DNA of 64,000 bases from JAENVU01 sp046598395 (GTDB lineage: Bacteria > Actinomycetota > Acidimicrobiia > IMCC26256 > JAENVU01). The position numbers and the translations under genes are program-made. Position 1 is the stretch's first letter. Every line of letters starts with the position of its first letter. The stretch spans positions 14,677 through 78,676 of the forward strand of contig JBKJIQ010000030.1 in the NCBI GenBank assembly GCA_046598395.1, read 5' to 3'. Positions 9,087 through 18,088 of this stretch are shown piece by piece. The notes under the pieces are model-generated. The model worked only from the letters and a program-made list of their open reading frames with translations. It was not told where the DNA came from and did not search any database.

Positions 9087-9550
9087 GTGCTCCGCGCGAG
9101 AAAGCGCACGAGATCGCCGCGCGCCACGATCCCAACCGGGTGGCCGGCATCGAGGATCACCACGTGGGTGACGTCGGCCTCGTGCATCAGCGTTGCGGCG
9201 TCCTCGATCGACGCGTCGGCACCGAGACTCGGGAACTCCGACTCCATGACTTCACCGACGGTGGACGCGACGGCCTTGCGAAGTTCCTCGTCGTAACGGC
9301 GAACGTGGCTCGGGAGCGTGAAGTCCACGCCGAGAATCGCAATCGTGGTGGGCACATGGAGACGAGCTTCGGTCGAGAGCAGATCCTCGTCGCGCAACAG
9401 CCCGATCACCACACCGGCATCGTCGACCACCGGCGCCGCGCCGATACCCCGATCGGCCAGCACATCGGCGGCCTCCGCAAGTGTCTGATCAGCGCGCAGT
9501 ACCACGACATCGGGGGTCATCACCGAGCGCAACGGAGTGGACGTGGGCAT
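9083..9550 (-). CDS. CBS-domain protein
   Basis: 155 residues made of two CBS repeats: VMTPDVVVLRADQTLAEAADVL...GVVIGLLRDEDLL and VMESEFPSLGADASIEDAATLM...PVGIVARGDLVRFL. CBS pairs bind adenine nucleotides or SAM and regulate partners. Starts directly after the nnr stop and overlaps the alr start. No effector domain is attached, so its target is unknown; placement suggests it senses energy state beside NAD(P)HX repair and alr. Confidence 0.9.
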   Translation of the reverse strand: MPTSTPLRSVMTPDVVVLRADQTLAEAADVLADRGIGAAPVVDDAGVVIGLLRDEDLLSTEARLHVPTTIAILGVDFTLPSHVRRYDEELRKAVASTVGEVMESEFPSLGADASIEDAATLMHEADVTHVVILDAGHPVGIVARGDLVRFLARST

Positions 9551-11011
9551 TCATGCCTCCTGGGCAGGGCGATCAATGATCTCGTTCAAGGCAGCAGCCG
9601 TGGCGACGGGGAGGTCACTGGCCACCAACCCAGTATGCCCGGCCCGATCCGCGGCTCGGCCATGCACCAAGGCTCCAGCCGTGGCCGCTTCGAACATCTT
9701 TATCCCTTGCGCGCAGAACGCGCCGATGATTCCGCTCAGCACATCACCACTTCCGGCGGTGGCCAGCGCCGGTCCTCCGGTGGGGTTCAGCGCCACCCGG
9801 CCGTCGGGCGAGGCCACCACGGTGGTCGGGCCCTTCAGGAGCACCACCGCATTCGCCTCGAGCGCCAGCGCCCGCGCCGCGGCGATCCGATCCTTACCCG
9901 GCGCCGCGCCCGTGAGCCGAGCAAACTCGCCGTCATGCGGAGTGAGGACCGCGGGCCCGGTGCGATTGCGCAACACGTCCAGCTCACCCGCCATCGCAGC
10001 GAGACCATCGGCATCGAGCACGAGCGGAATCGTGGTGGCGGACACGAGCGCGCGAACCGCCGCGGCCGTTTCGGGTGCGCGACCAAGACCGGGTCCCAGG
10101 ACCAGCGCGCCAAAGCGACCTTGGGTGAGGGCCTCCTGCAGCGTCGCGACGCCGCTCGGTGAGAGCACACCCTGGCCATCATCGGGCAACGCAACCGTGA
10201 TCACTTCGCTCCCGGACGCGAGCTCTCCGGCGCGACCCGGCAAGGCCGCCCATACGATGCCCGCACCGAGGCGCAGCGCCGCGTGCGCTACCAACATCGG
10301 TGCGCCGGTCATCCCGTGACTCCCGCCCACCACGAGCACTCCGGACCGCCACTTGTGAGTGGTTGCGGCGCGACGCGGTACCCACCGCGCCACGTCCTGG
10401 GGTTCAGCAATCACGGTGCGCAACGCCTCGGTTCCCAGATCGATCCCGATGTCGGCAATCGTCACCTTGCCGGAGTACGCCCGGCCCGGGTGAAACCAGA
10501 GCCCCGGCTTCGGCGCGGCAAACGTCACCGTGTGATCGGCTCGAACCGCCGGACCGCGCACCGCGCCGGTCAGACCGTCGACACCCGAAGGGATATCGAC
10601 CGCCACCATCGCCGCGCCCGCTCCGTGCGCCGAATCCATGAGTCCGACGAACTCGGCCGCGTTGCCTTCGAGGGTGTCGCGCAGCCCGGTTCCGAACATG
10701 GCGTCCACCACGAGGTGCGCACGGCCGACCGCGCGCCGGGCGCGTACGTCGATGCCGTCGGCCAGATCGAGCACGACCACCTGCGCCCCCCACGCGCGCA
10801 GGGCGGTGGCGGCGATTCGACCATCGTTCCCGTTGTTACCCCTCCCCGCGATTACCACGATTCGGCGCCCGTAGGTCCCGCCCAGCACCGCGCGAACCCT
10901 CCACGCCACGGCGCGGCCCGCCCGTTCCACCAGCACCAGTTCGGGCGTCCCTGCCGCAATCGTGCGCGCGTCGGCGGCACCCATCTCGAAGGGAGTGAGC
11001 ACCGGGATCAC
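9551..11011 (-). CDS. nnr: Bifunctional NAD(P)HX epimerase / ADP-dependent NAD(P)HX dehydratase
   Basis: 486 residues from a GTG (VIPVLTPFEMGAADA) overlapping the acpS stop as GTGA. The N-terminal YjeF_N epimerase half (about 1-210) has AGRGNNGNDGR and VDAMFGTGL; the C-terminal ribokinase-like dehydratase half has VVGGSHGMTGAP, LTPHDGEFARLTG and the ATP-site TAGSGDVLSGIIGA. It repairs hydrated NADH and NADPH. Fusion of both activities is the common bacterial form. Confidence 0.95.
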   Translation of the reverse strand: MIPVLTPFEMGAADARTIAAGTPELVLVERAGRAVAWRVRAVLGGTYGRRIVVIAGRGNNGNDGRIAATALRAWGAQVVVLDLADGIDVRARRAVGRAHLVVDAMFGTGLRDTLEGNAAEFVGLMDSAHGAGAAMVAVDIPSGVDGLTGAVRGPAVRADHTVTFAAPKPGLWFHPGRAYSGKVTIADIGIDLGTEALRTVIAEPQDVARWVPRRAATTHKWRSGVLVVGGSHGMTGAPMLVAHAALRLGAGIVWAALPGRAGELASGSEVITVALPDDGQGVLSPSGVATLQEALTQGRFGALVLGPGLGRAPETAAAVRALVSATTIPLVLDADGLAAMAGELDVLRNRTGPAVLTPHDGEFARLTGAAPGKDRIAAARALALEANAVVLLKGPTTVVASPDGRVALNPTGGPALATAGSGDVLSGIIGAFCAQGIKMFEAATAGALVHGRAADRAGHTGLVASDLPVATAAALNEIIDRPAQEA

Positions 11012-11394
11012 GAGTCGATCACCGCAATCGCGACGGCCATCGCCATGAAATCCGAATGGGTGAGGGTGAGCCGCCAACTCGTGACTCCACGATCAGCTGC
11101 CAGTTCGGCCGCGCGTCCGTGTAGAGCAAGTTCCGGTTGGCCCGAGGGGAGGCGCACCACTTCCACGTCGCGCAGCGGGAACTTCCACAGACCGATGCCG
11201 AGTGCTTTCATGACCGCTTCCTTCGCGCCAAATCGCGCGGCCAACCGCGGTGCGGGTTCCGTGAATCGCGCCGCATATTCGCGTTCGGCATCCGAGAACA
11301 GGCGGACCGCGAGCGTGGGTCGGCGGTCAAGCGCAAGGCGAAACCGCGGGATCTCGACCAGGTCGGAACCAACGCCGAACACCGAACCGCCCAT
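11008..11394 (-). CDS. acpS: Holo-[acyl-carrier-protein] synthase
   Basis: 128 residues from the ATG at 11394 (MGGSVFGVGSDLVEIPRF). The GSDLVEI metal site and RFGAKEAVMKALG are diagnostic; the second half WRLTLTHSDFMAMA matches the SHD-type motif. It loads 4'-phosphopantetheine onto ACP. A GTG at 11439 overlaps the previous stop as GTGA and is a possible longer start, but the extra 15 residues look unlike the family. The order glmS-acpS-nnr is common in actinobacteria. Confidence 0.93.
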   Translation of the reverse strand: MGGSVFGVGSDLVEIPRFRLALDRRPTLAVRLFSDAEREYAARFTEPAPRLAARFGAKEAVMKALGIGLWKFPLRDVEVVRLPSGQPELALHGRAAELAADRGVTSWRLTLTHSDFMAMAVAIAVIDS

Positions 11395-11435
11395 CACCAC
11401 TCGCCCATCACCATGTGCCCTTGACGAACGGCCCG

Positions 11436-14400
11436 TCACGACCGCCAGCGATCGGCAAGCGATGCGATCGGTTGGGTGAGGAGGTCGACCACCGGAATCT
11501 CGGCAAGCAACGCATCATCGATTTCGGGCTCGGTCTCGGTGACCGCGCCGCGCAGTGCCGTGTACCGGTGGCGATACCCGGAGAGCACACCGCGCGCCAC
11601 GTCGGCCGAGATGCGGTCCGGGAGTTCGAGGTGCAGCAGCGTGAGTCCCACGGTCTGTGTGCCCTTCACTTCGGGAACGATCGCCACGATGCGATCGTCA
11701 ACCCGCCCGCGCGTCACGAACACTTGACGTTCAGCCGCAACCGACTGTTTCGTGCCACGTAAACGCGGGTCGGTCTCGGCTCGCGAGCGCATCTCCACGG
11801 CAATGCCGCCGCGGTCCAGCAAACTGATCGTCGCGTCATCGGACTCGGGATCACCCACGATTCGGTAACGGGTAAACCCAACCACCCGCGCCACGGCCGG
11901 ATCCAGGTCCACGAGCGTGCGCAGGATCTTGTACGTGAGACCGTCACGCGGCGAGCCCGCGCCGAGGACGGCCTGCACCAGTGGGACTTGCAGCAACGTC
12001 TCGTCCGAGCGCGAAATCCCGACGGTCACCGTCTTGGCTTGGTGCTTGATTGCGTCGACCGGCCGGGTGAGTTGCTCGATCGCTGTGGTCAGCGCGAGCG
12101 CGAGATCGGCCGCGATCGTTGCGGGAGTACCGAGAGTGCCGTGCTCGGCGCTATAGGTGTCGAGCGGAACAATCCCCGACGCATAGCGGAACACCGAGGC
12201 GAGTTGGACCGCAGCACCTGCCTCGAGGGAGCCGTCGTAGTTGCCAGTGCGCAACCCGTCGAAGAACTGACTCGCGGGCTCCACAAGCTGAGCCGCGAGC
12301 GGCGCGAGATCGGTATCCACCGGCGTCGCTTCCAGAATCGCCCGCGCCACCCGCAATGGCAGCGCGGACGCATCGATGGCGAGCGCGGCTTCGTAGCCGA
12401 ACAGGTGGCCGGCCATCGCGCTCAAGACGAACCCGAGACGGGGATGCACGCGGGGCACGGTGATCACTTCCTTCGCCGCGCCGTACCGATCGTCGTCTTC
12501 GGAGACGATCGCAATCGCCGCAGCTTTGTGCGCACGGTAGATCGCCAACTCCTTCGCAACATCATCCGCGGTGGACCCGGTGAGGCCCGCAGCACAGACG
12601 AGAATCATCGGCTCAGAGGACAGGTCGATGTGCTTCTTGTCTTCCGTGGCGTCACACGCGATCGACTTGTAGCAGAGCTCTGACAGCTTGATCCGCACCT
12701 CATGCGCTGCGATTCGGTTCGCGCCGTTGCCCACGATCGCCCAGTACCGGCGGCTCGGTGCGTGTGCTGCTGCGACGCGCCCGATCGATTCACGCTGGTT
12801 CACGACCGCCCGCATCGCGTCTGGCAGGTCCCGCAACGCGTGCAGGAGCGCGTCGTCAACTGCGACCACTCCCAGCGCGTCCGAGAGCGCCTCGGCCAGC
12901 AGGAACCCCGCGGCTACCTGTGCGTAGAACGCCTTCGTGGACGCGACGCTCATCTCCACATCGCGGCCGTCGGAGGTGTAGAGCACACCATCGGCACGGT
13001 CCACCAGGTCGCTATGACGCCGATTGACGATGGCAATCACCGCGGCGCCACGCGCCCGTGCGAGATCGACGGTGGTGTTCGTGTCGGTCGTGGTTCCGCT
13101 CTGGGAGATCGCGATCACGAGCGCGTCGTGCATGTCGTCCGTGAGACCGAAGCCCGAGAGTTCCGTGGCAAGCGTGGCTTGCACTCGCAACGGGTGCGCG
13201 GGGCCGACCGCATCAATGAGCGCGGCCGCAACACTCTGGCCCGCCACGGCCGCGGTGCCCTGTCCAATCACGATGACCCGGTGAATCTCGCCGCGCCCGA
13301 GCCGAGCGCGCAGCTGATCCGGAACGGTCTCTGGTCCCAGGTCCACCCGGAGGCGGCCATCGCGTTCCACAATCTTGGCGCGCAACGTCTTGCGAAACGA
13401 CGACGGCGATTCGGTGATCTCCTTGAGCAGGTAGTGGGCAAACTCGCCGCGGTCGATATCCCGAGTGGTGATCTCTGCGTGCGCGAACTCGCCCTCGGTC
13501 ACCGGGATCGGCGTGCCGTCATAGGCGAGGCGCCGAACGCCTTCAAGCGTGCCGGCGCGCGCAGCATCGAGTACCACGATCTGCCCGCGGGACCCGCCGG
13601 GGTTCTCGGGATTTGCAGGGGTCTCGCCGTCGAGCCGCAGGTAGGTATGCGTCTCTTCCACCAGACCGTACGGCTCGCTTGCCACCACGAATGCGTCGTC
13701 GACGAAACCAACGAAGAGCCCTTGGCCGCTGCCGCGCAGAGCCAGGAACACCTCACCGGGCGCGGCGCTGGTATGCGCACCGATTGCGACCGATCCCTCA
13801 AAGCTCGCCACCGCGTCACGGAACGCGTCGACCGGCGCGAGCCCCGCGTCGATACCGCGGGCCATGAGGGCGGGAATCACTTTGGCGTCGGTCGTGATCT
13901 CCGGCGCGATCTCGAGACGATGCAGGCCCACCAGCTCCGCGTAGTTGTCGACGTCGCCGTTCAGCGCCGCCGCGGCGTAGGTGGGACCGACCAGGGCCAG
14001 TTCCTGATGATCGAGTGGATGCGCGTTGGCCTCCGAGATCATCCCCACACTCGCCCAGCGGGTGTGACTAAGGATCACCACATTTGCGGCGTCGTTTGCG
14101 AGTGCGGCATGCAACAACTCATCGGCGGTGATCGCGGCGCGCAACATCGCCACGTTGTCGCCGAGTTCACCGATCTCCGCCGCGGCTTTGTACACGAAGT
14201 ACAACGCGCCATCGACGGCGCGCACGGCGCGGTCGCGGTGCAACCCGTCGGTACGTTCTGCGCAGTGTTCGAGGGCGGTGGGGTCGTCCAGGTCGAGCGC
14301 GTGATCACGCACGACGATCTCGACGCCGGCGGAGTCCCGACCACGAACCTCGAGCCGGTCGATCGCGGCCAACGCAACCTGCACCGAGAGAAACCCGTCG

Positions 14401-14849
14401 ATCGCGCCCGCGCTGCGTTCGGCTCCGGCGAGCAGTACGACCGCGTCGCATGTACCCAGGCGGTCGCGTTGCAGTGCCCACAGGCGGTCCTTGACCGCCG
14501 AGAGCGCCGAGTTCAACGACTCACCTCCGGCGGGCAGCACGGCGAGTTCCGCATCGAGACCGGCCTCGAAGCCCGCCACGATCCCGGCGACGCGATCCAG
14601 CTCGGCCACCAGCGCGCCACGTCCGCCCGGATCGTTGATCAAGGCGCGTACACCGGGGGTGCCGCGCAGCGCCGCGTCCACGGTGCCGAGATGCGCGGCG
14701 GCCGCGAGGAAATCGTCGACCCGGGTCGCTTCGGTGGCGACGCCGCGGGTCAGTTCCGCCGAGGCGGCGGCGGTCAGATCGCGCAACCCCGCCAGGTCCG
14801 GCGGAGTCCGGTCGGAGGGACGGCGCAGAACCGCCACGATGCCGCACAT
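11436..14849 (-). CDS. glmS: Oversized GlmS-like glutamine amidotransferase / double-SIS protein (1137 aa)
   Basis: Typical GlmS has about 610 residues; this one has 1137. It keeps Cys2 after Met (MCGIVAVLR), then an Ala-rich insert of about 150 residues before VRGRDSAG (168-175), SHTRWASVG (261-269), ANAHP, NGDVDNYAEL (298-306) and FAHYLLKEITE. SIS1 has GQGTAAVAG (529-537), ISQSGTTTDTN (581-591) and SVASTKAFYAQ (634-644). SIS2 (about 702-830) has KLSELCYKS but then EDKKHID where GlmS has GELKHGP. About 300 extra residues follow. Position next to glmM argues that it makes glucosamine-6-phosphate from fructose-6-phosphate and glutamine, but changed SIS2 residues leave room for another activity. 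No second glmS is in the window. Confidence 0.8.
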   Translation of the reverse strand: MCGIVAVLRRPSDRTPPDLAGLRDLTAAASAELTRGVATEATRVDDFLAAAAHLGTVDAALRGTPGVRALINDPGGRGALVAELDRVAGIVAGFEAGLDAELAVLPAGGESLNSALSAVKDRLWALQRDRLGTCDAVVLLAGAERSAGAIDGFLSVQVALAAIDRLEVRGRDSAGVEIVVRDHALDLDDPTALEHCAERTDGLHRDRAVRAVDGALYFVYKAAAEIGELGDNVAMLRAAITADELLHAALANDAANVVILSHTRWASVGMISEANAHPLDHQELALVGPTYAAAALNGDVDNYAELVGLHRLEIAPEITTDAKVIPALMARGIDAGLAPVDAFRDAVASFEGSVAIGAHTSAAPGEVFLALRGSGQGLFVGFVDDAFVVASEPYGLVEETHTYLRLDGETPANPENPGGSRGQIVVLDAARAGTLEGVRRLAYDGTPIPVTEGEFAHAEITTRDIDRGEFAHYLLKEITESPSSFRKTLRAKIVERDGRLRVDLGPETVPDQLRARLGRGEIHRVIVIGQGTAAVAGQSVAAALIDAVGPAHPLRVQATLATELSGFGLTDDMHDALVIAISQSGTTTDTNTTVDLARARGAAVIAIVNRRHSDLVDRADGVLYTSDGRDVEMSVASTKAFYAQVAAGFLLAEALSDALGVVAVDDALLHALRDLPDAMRAVVNQRESIGRVAAAHAPSRRYWAIVGNGANRIAAHEVRIKLSELCYKSIACDATEDKKHIDLSSEPMILVCAAGLTGSTADDVAKELAIYRAHKAAAIAIVSEDDDRYGAAKEVITVPRVHPRLGFVLSAMAGHLFGYEAALAIDASALPLRVARAILEATPVDTDLAPLAAQLVEPASQFFDGLRTGNYDGSLEAGAAVQLASVFRYASGIVPLDTYSAEHGTLGTPATIAADLALALTTAIEQLTRPVDAIKHQAKTVTVGISRSDETLLQVPLVQAVLGAGSPRDGLTYKILRTLVDLDPAVARVVGFTRYRIVGDPESDDATISLLDRGGIAVEMRSRAETDPRLRGTKQSVAAERQVFVTRGRVDDRIVAIVPEVKGTQTVGLTLLHLELPDRISADVARGVLSGYRHRYTALRGAVTETEPEIDDALLAEIPVVDLLTQPIASLADRWRS

Positions 14850-14895
14850 GAGGCAGAGAAGCCTACAACGGCGGCGAAATCAGCGACCGCTTCCG

Positions 14896-14943
14896 TTTCT
14901 TGTCGCGATTCCGCCGCCTCAGCGACGGAATCGCGACAAGAAA
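14896..14943. terminator. Perfect 18-bp inverted repeat between glmM and the glmS-like gene
   Basis: Arms 14896-14913 (TTTCTTGTCGCGATTCCG) and 14926-14943 are exact reverse complements with a 12-base loop. It lies 40 bases after glmM and 46 bases before the glmS-like start. No U run follows in either direction, so it may be a transcript-stabilising or partial-termination hairpin, or a protein-binding or mobile palindrome. Confidence 0.5.
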
Positions 14944-14983
14944 GGCTGCGAGGGGTATCCCTGCGGTTGCGTCGGCCCCCACA

Positions 14984-16357
14984 TCAGCCGAGGGCGGACG
15001 TCAACGCGGCCGTGAGGTCGTCACAGATCCGGCGCGCGGTTGCCTCGTCGGCGGCTTCGACCATGACCCGCACCACCGGCTCGGTTCCGGACGGGCGCAC
15101 GAGCACCCGGCCCTCCGCCCCGAGTTCGGCCTCGGCGGCACCGACCGCATCCCAGAACCGAGTGGCGCCCTCGAGGCCGCCACGGTCCGCGACCCTCACG
15201 CTCACCAAGACCTGGGGATACTTCGTCACCACACTGGCGAGCTCACGCAGCGACCGGCCCGAGCGGACCATGGCATCGAGAAGCAGAATCCCGGTCAGCG
15301 GACCGTCGCCGGTCACCGAATGCTCCAACGTGATCACGTGACCCGACTGCTCACCGCCGAGCACGAGGTCGTGGTCTTCCATGGCGGCGATCACATGGCG
15401 ATCCCCCACCGGCGTCACCACCACATCGATCCCGAGCGGCGTGAGTGCACGCGTGAGCCCGAGATTCGCCATCACCGTGGTGGCAATCGCATGGTTCCGC
15501 AACTGGCCACGACTCTCGAGGTCGATGGCGAGGATCGCGAGGATGTGATCGCCATCCACGATCGCGCCGGTGGCATCGACCGCCACCACCCGATCCGCAT
15601 CACCATCGAACGCCAGGCCCGCGGCTGCGCCGCGCGCCACGACCTCCGCCGCGACCACCCACGGGTAGGTGGAGCCGCACTGCGCGTTGATGTTGGTGCC
15701 ATTCGGGGTCGCGCTCAGCACGTGCACCACGGCCCCCAGTGCTCGCAACGCGGCGGGCGCGGCGATGGAAGCAGCACCGTTGGCGCAGTCGATCACCACC
15801 TCAGTGCCCAGCAACGGCGTACCTCCGCCGATCGCAGCCACCAGATGCTCGCCATAGAGGTCGTCGCCGCCGTGGACCTCGAGCACGGTGCCCGGCATCA
15901 CGGCCGCGGCACCCGACTCGGTACTGCCCGCATCGGCGACGCGCGCGTCGCGACCGGCGCCATCGAGGATCTGCGCGAGCGCGGCTTCGACCGCGGCCTC
16001 GGTGTCGTCGCGCAGCTTGCGGCCGCCCGGTTCGAACAGCTTCACGCCGTTGTCCGCATACGGGTTGTGGCTCGCGGAAATCATCACGCCCGCGGCGCCG
16101 GTCTGGGCGCAGGCGGCGGCCAAACCCGGAGTGGGCAATACGCCGAGCAGTTGCACATCGCCACCGGCGAAAGTGATGCCCTCGGTGATGGCGCGCTCCA
16201 ACATGGGACCCGATTCACGGGTGTCACGGGCAACAAGGAACGGAGCAGCAGTCCCCAGCGCGCGGGTCGCGGCGGCGCCGAGCGCGCGGACGAGTTCCGT
16301 GGTGAGTTCGGTACCCGCGACGCCGCGGATGCCGTCGGTGCCGAAGCGGGGCGCCAT
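14984..16357 (-). CDS. glmM: Phosphoglucosamine mutase
   Basis: 457 residues from the ATG at 16357 (MAPRFGTDGIRG); a TTG nine bases upstream is the alternative. Active-site phosphoserine loop ISASHNPYADNG, metal loop AFDGDADRV, sugar-binding GGEQSGH and phosphate-binding VRPSGTEPVVRV are all present. It converts glucosamine-6-phosphate to glucosamine-1-phosphate for UDP-GlcNAc. Follows rpsI by 24 bases. Confidence 0.97.
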   Translation of the reverse strand: MAPRFGTDGIRGVAGTELTTELVRALGAAATRALGTAAPFLVARDTRESGPMLERAITEGITFAGGDVQLLGVLPTPGLAAACAQTGAAGVMISASHNPYADNGVKLFEPGGRKLRDDTEAAVEAALAQILDGAGRDARVADAGSTESGAAAVMPGTVLEVHGGDDLYGEHLVAAIGGGTPLLGTEVVIDCANGAASIAAPAALRALGAVVHVLSATPNGTNINAQCGSTYPWVVAAEVVARGAAAGLAFDGDADRVVAVDATGAIVDGDHILAILAIDLESRGQLRNHAIATTVMANLGLTRALTPLGIDVVVTPVGDRHVIAAMEDHDLVLGGEQSGHVITLEHSVTGDGPLTGILLLDAMVRSGRSLRELASVVTKYPQVLVSVRVADRGGLEGATRFWDAVGAAEAELGAEGRVLVRPSGTEPVVRVMVEAADEATARRICDDLTAALTSALG

Positions 16358-16381
16358 CGGGCGCAACGACCCTGGGGTCGA

Positions 16382-16774
16382 CTACCGCTTGGAGTACTGC
16401 GGCGCCTTGCGGGCCTTCTTGAGGCCGTACTTGCGCCGCTCCTTCTCACGCGAGTCACGAGTGAGCAGGCCCGCCTTCTTGAGTGCGGGACGGGCCTCGG
16501 GGTCGAGTGCGAGCAAGGCACGGGCAATGCCCAAGCACAACGCGCCGGCCTGGCCGCTGATGCCGCCGCCACGGATGGTGGCGTCAACGTCGTACACGTC
16601 GGAGGTCTGGGTGATGCGCAGGCCCTCAACCGATGCCATGCGGTGAGTCGCGATGTGGAAGTACTGCTCGAACTCGCGGCCGTTGATCACAATCTTGCCG
16701 GTACCGGGGCGCAGCCGCACGCGGGCCACAGCCTCCTTGCGCCGGCCGGTGGTCTGGATGAGGGGCTTGGTCAT
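16382..16774 (-). CDS. rpsI: Ribosomal protein S9
   Basis: 130 residues starting MTKPLIQTTGRRKEAVARV and ending with the basic tail KKARKAPQYSKR that reaches the P-site tRNA. GRRKEAVARVRL, GGGISGQAGAL and LTRDSREKERRKYGL are canonical. The ATG overlaps the rplM stop (ATGA), so translation is coupled. Confidence 0.98.
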   Translation of the reverse strand: MTKPLIQTTGRRKEAVARVRLRPGTGKIVINGREFEQYFHIATHRMASVEGLRITQTSDVYDVDATIRGGGISGQAGALCLGIARALLALDPEARPALKKAGLLTRDSREKERRKYGLKKARKAPQYSKR

Positions 16775-17223
16775 TTGGAGTTCCTCGAAGCGGTCTTGAT
16801 CACGCGGATCTCGGGCATCTGCGCCGAGTGAGGGTGGGTCGGTCCGGAGTAGACGCGCAGCTTCTTCAGCTGAGCCCGGCCGAGGCGGGTCTTGGGCAGC
16901 ATGCCGCGCACTGCGAGCTTGATCACACGCTCGGGACTGCGGGCCAGGAGGTGGCCGAGAGACTCGGAACGAATACCGCCCGGGTAGCCGGAGTGGCGGT
17001 AGTACAGCTTGTCTTCGGACTTGCGCAGCGAGACATCGATCTTCGACCCGTTCACCACAACGACATGGTCGCCGGCGTCGACGTTCGGCGCCCAGATGGG
17101 CTTGTGCTTGCCGCGCAGGAGATGCGCGATCTCGGTCGCCAGGCGTCCGAGCACCACACCTTCGGCATCGATCACGTGCCAGGCGTGTTGAAGATCTTCT
17201 TCTTTGGGGTGGAAAGTCCGCAC
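16771..17223 (-). CDS. rplM: Ribosomal protein L13
   Basis: 150 residues from a GTG (VRTFHPKEEDLQHAWHVIDA). VVLGRLATEIAHLLRGKHKP, YRHSGYPGG and AVRGMLPK are diagnostic for uL13. First gene of the rplM-rpsI pair; a gap of about 155 bases separates it from the divergent antitoxin gene, where its promoter must lie. Confidence 0.98.
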   Translation of the reverse strand: MRTFHPKEEDLQHAWHVIDAEGVVLGRLATEIAHLLRGKHKPIWAPNVDAGDHVVVVNGSKIDVSLRKSEDKLYYRHSGYPGGIRSESLGHLLARSPERVIKLAVRGMLPKTRLGRAQLKKLRVYSGPTHPHSAQMPEIRVIKTASRNSK

Positions 17224-17364
17224 AGAACCGCTCTCTCTGGTCTCACCCGGTCACTCCGGGCGCGCGCGACCCGGAGGGGCCGTGCACAAGAGGTGGGAGG
17301 TTACACGGGCCGGCTCGTGGAGGCCAAGCGTGGGGGACGCCCGGCAGGCGCTCGCGACACGCTG

Positions 17365-17370
17365 TATACT
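17365..17370 (+). promoter_or_regulatory. Candidate -10 box for the toxin-antitoxin pair
   Basis: TATACT ends eight bases before the antitoxin ATG, so transcription would begin at or next to the start codon (leaderless). TGTATRC occurs twice around it (17364 and 17377), a spacing that could serve as an autoregulatory operator. Inferred only from position and sequence. Confidence 0.45.
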
Positions 17371-17378
17371 GCAGATGT

Positions 17379-17645
17379 ATGCACCGTACGCAAATCTACC
17401 TCACTGACGAGCAGCGGGCCCGCGTCGCTCGGCACGCCCATGACGCGGGGGTGTCCCAAGCCGAGGTGATCCGCCGCATCCTGGATCGAGACCTCGGGAT
17501 CGACGACGGTGTGCAGGCGCGCCTGGCCGCGGTTGCCGCAACCGCCGGCGTCCTACCGAACGCCCCGGGTTGGGAAGAGTGGCTCGCGAAGGTCCGCGGC
17601 CGCGGCGCCGACGCACGCCTCACCGACCTCGGGTTCGAGGCCTGA
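17379..17645 (+). CDS. Ribbon-helix-helix antitoxin, VapB-like
   Basis: 88 residues. The N-terminus MHRTQIYLTDEQRARVARHA with VSQAEVIRRILDRDL is a ribbon-helix-helix DNA-binding fold; the rest, ending WEEWLAKVRGRGADARLTDLG, would wrap the toxin. It should neutralise the PIN protein that starts four bases after its stop and repress their shared promoter. The pair starts the plus-strand island between rplM and truA. Confidence 0.85.
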   Translation: MHRTQIYLTDEQRARVARHAHDAGVSQAEVIRRILDRDLGIDDGVQARLAAVAATAGVLPNAPGWEEWLAKVRGRGADARLTDLGFEA

Positions 17646-17649
17646 TCGG

Positions 17650-18036
17650 GTGAGCACAGCGTTGTTCGACACCACAATTCTCATTGCTCACCTGCGCGGC
17701 GACGAGCGCGCGACGCAACTCATCACCAGCGCAGTTTCAACCGGTGTTGCGCACGCAAGCGTCTTGTCGCGCACCGAGTTGGAAGGCGGTATGCGATCAG
17801 GCGAGCGAGCGTCGGTGGCGCGCTTGTTCTCAGCCCTCAAGATAGAACCGGTGAGCGACGCTATCGCCGGACGCAGCGGTGAACACCTTCGGCAGTTTCG
17901 CCGTTCCCATTCCAATATCGACATCGTCGACTATGTGATCGCCGCCACCGCCGAGCACCTCGGAGCGCAACTGATCACGTTCAATGTCCGCCACTTCCCG
18001 ATGTTCCCGGATCTGCAACCACCCTTTCCGCCCTGA
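17650..18036 (+). CDS. PIN-domain ribonuclease toxin, VapC-like
   Basis: 128 residues from GTG (VSTALFDTTILIAHL). The PIN acidic residues are in LFDTTIL, SRTELEGG and DIVDYVIAATA, with the closing TFNVRHF; all the expected catalytic positions are kept, so it looks active. VapC toxins cut tRNA or rRNA. Four bases after the antitoxin, forming a standard bicistronic module. Confidence 0.9.
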   Translation: MSTALFDTTILIAHLRGDERATQLITSAVSTGVAHASVLSRTELEGGMRSGERASVARLFSALKIEPVSDAIAGRSGEHLRQFRRSHSNIDIVDYVIAATAEHLGAQLITFNVRHFPMFPDLQPPFPP

Positions 18037-18088
18037 CCCGCTGACGGTCCCGCTACCGCACCCCGGTTGCGTCGGTACGCTTGGCGCC

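Noticed and set aside
12702..15341. Long plus-strand open frame (879 codons) opposite the glmS-like gene
   Set aside because: Shadow frame of a high-G+C gene: its translation is rich in Arg, His and Gly with no family motifs, while the minus strand carries clear GlmS motifs.
14900..16831. 643-codon plus-strand frame opposite glmM and rpsI
   Set aside because: Antisense shadow; glmM and rpsI are certain on the other strand.
17204..17407. Short plus-strand frame before the antitoxin
   Set aside because: Overlaps the L13 start and the antitoxin start, no motif and no ribosome site; it lies in the promoter gap.
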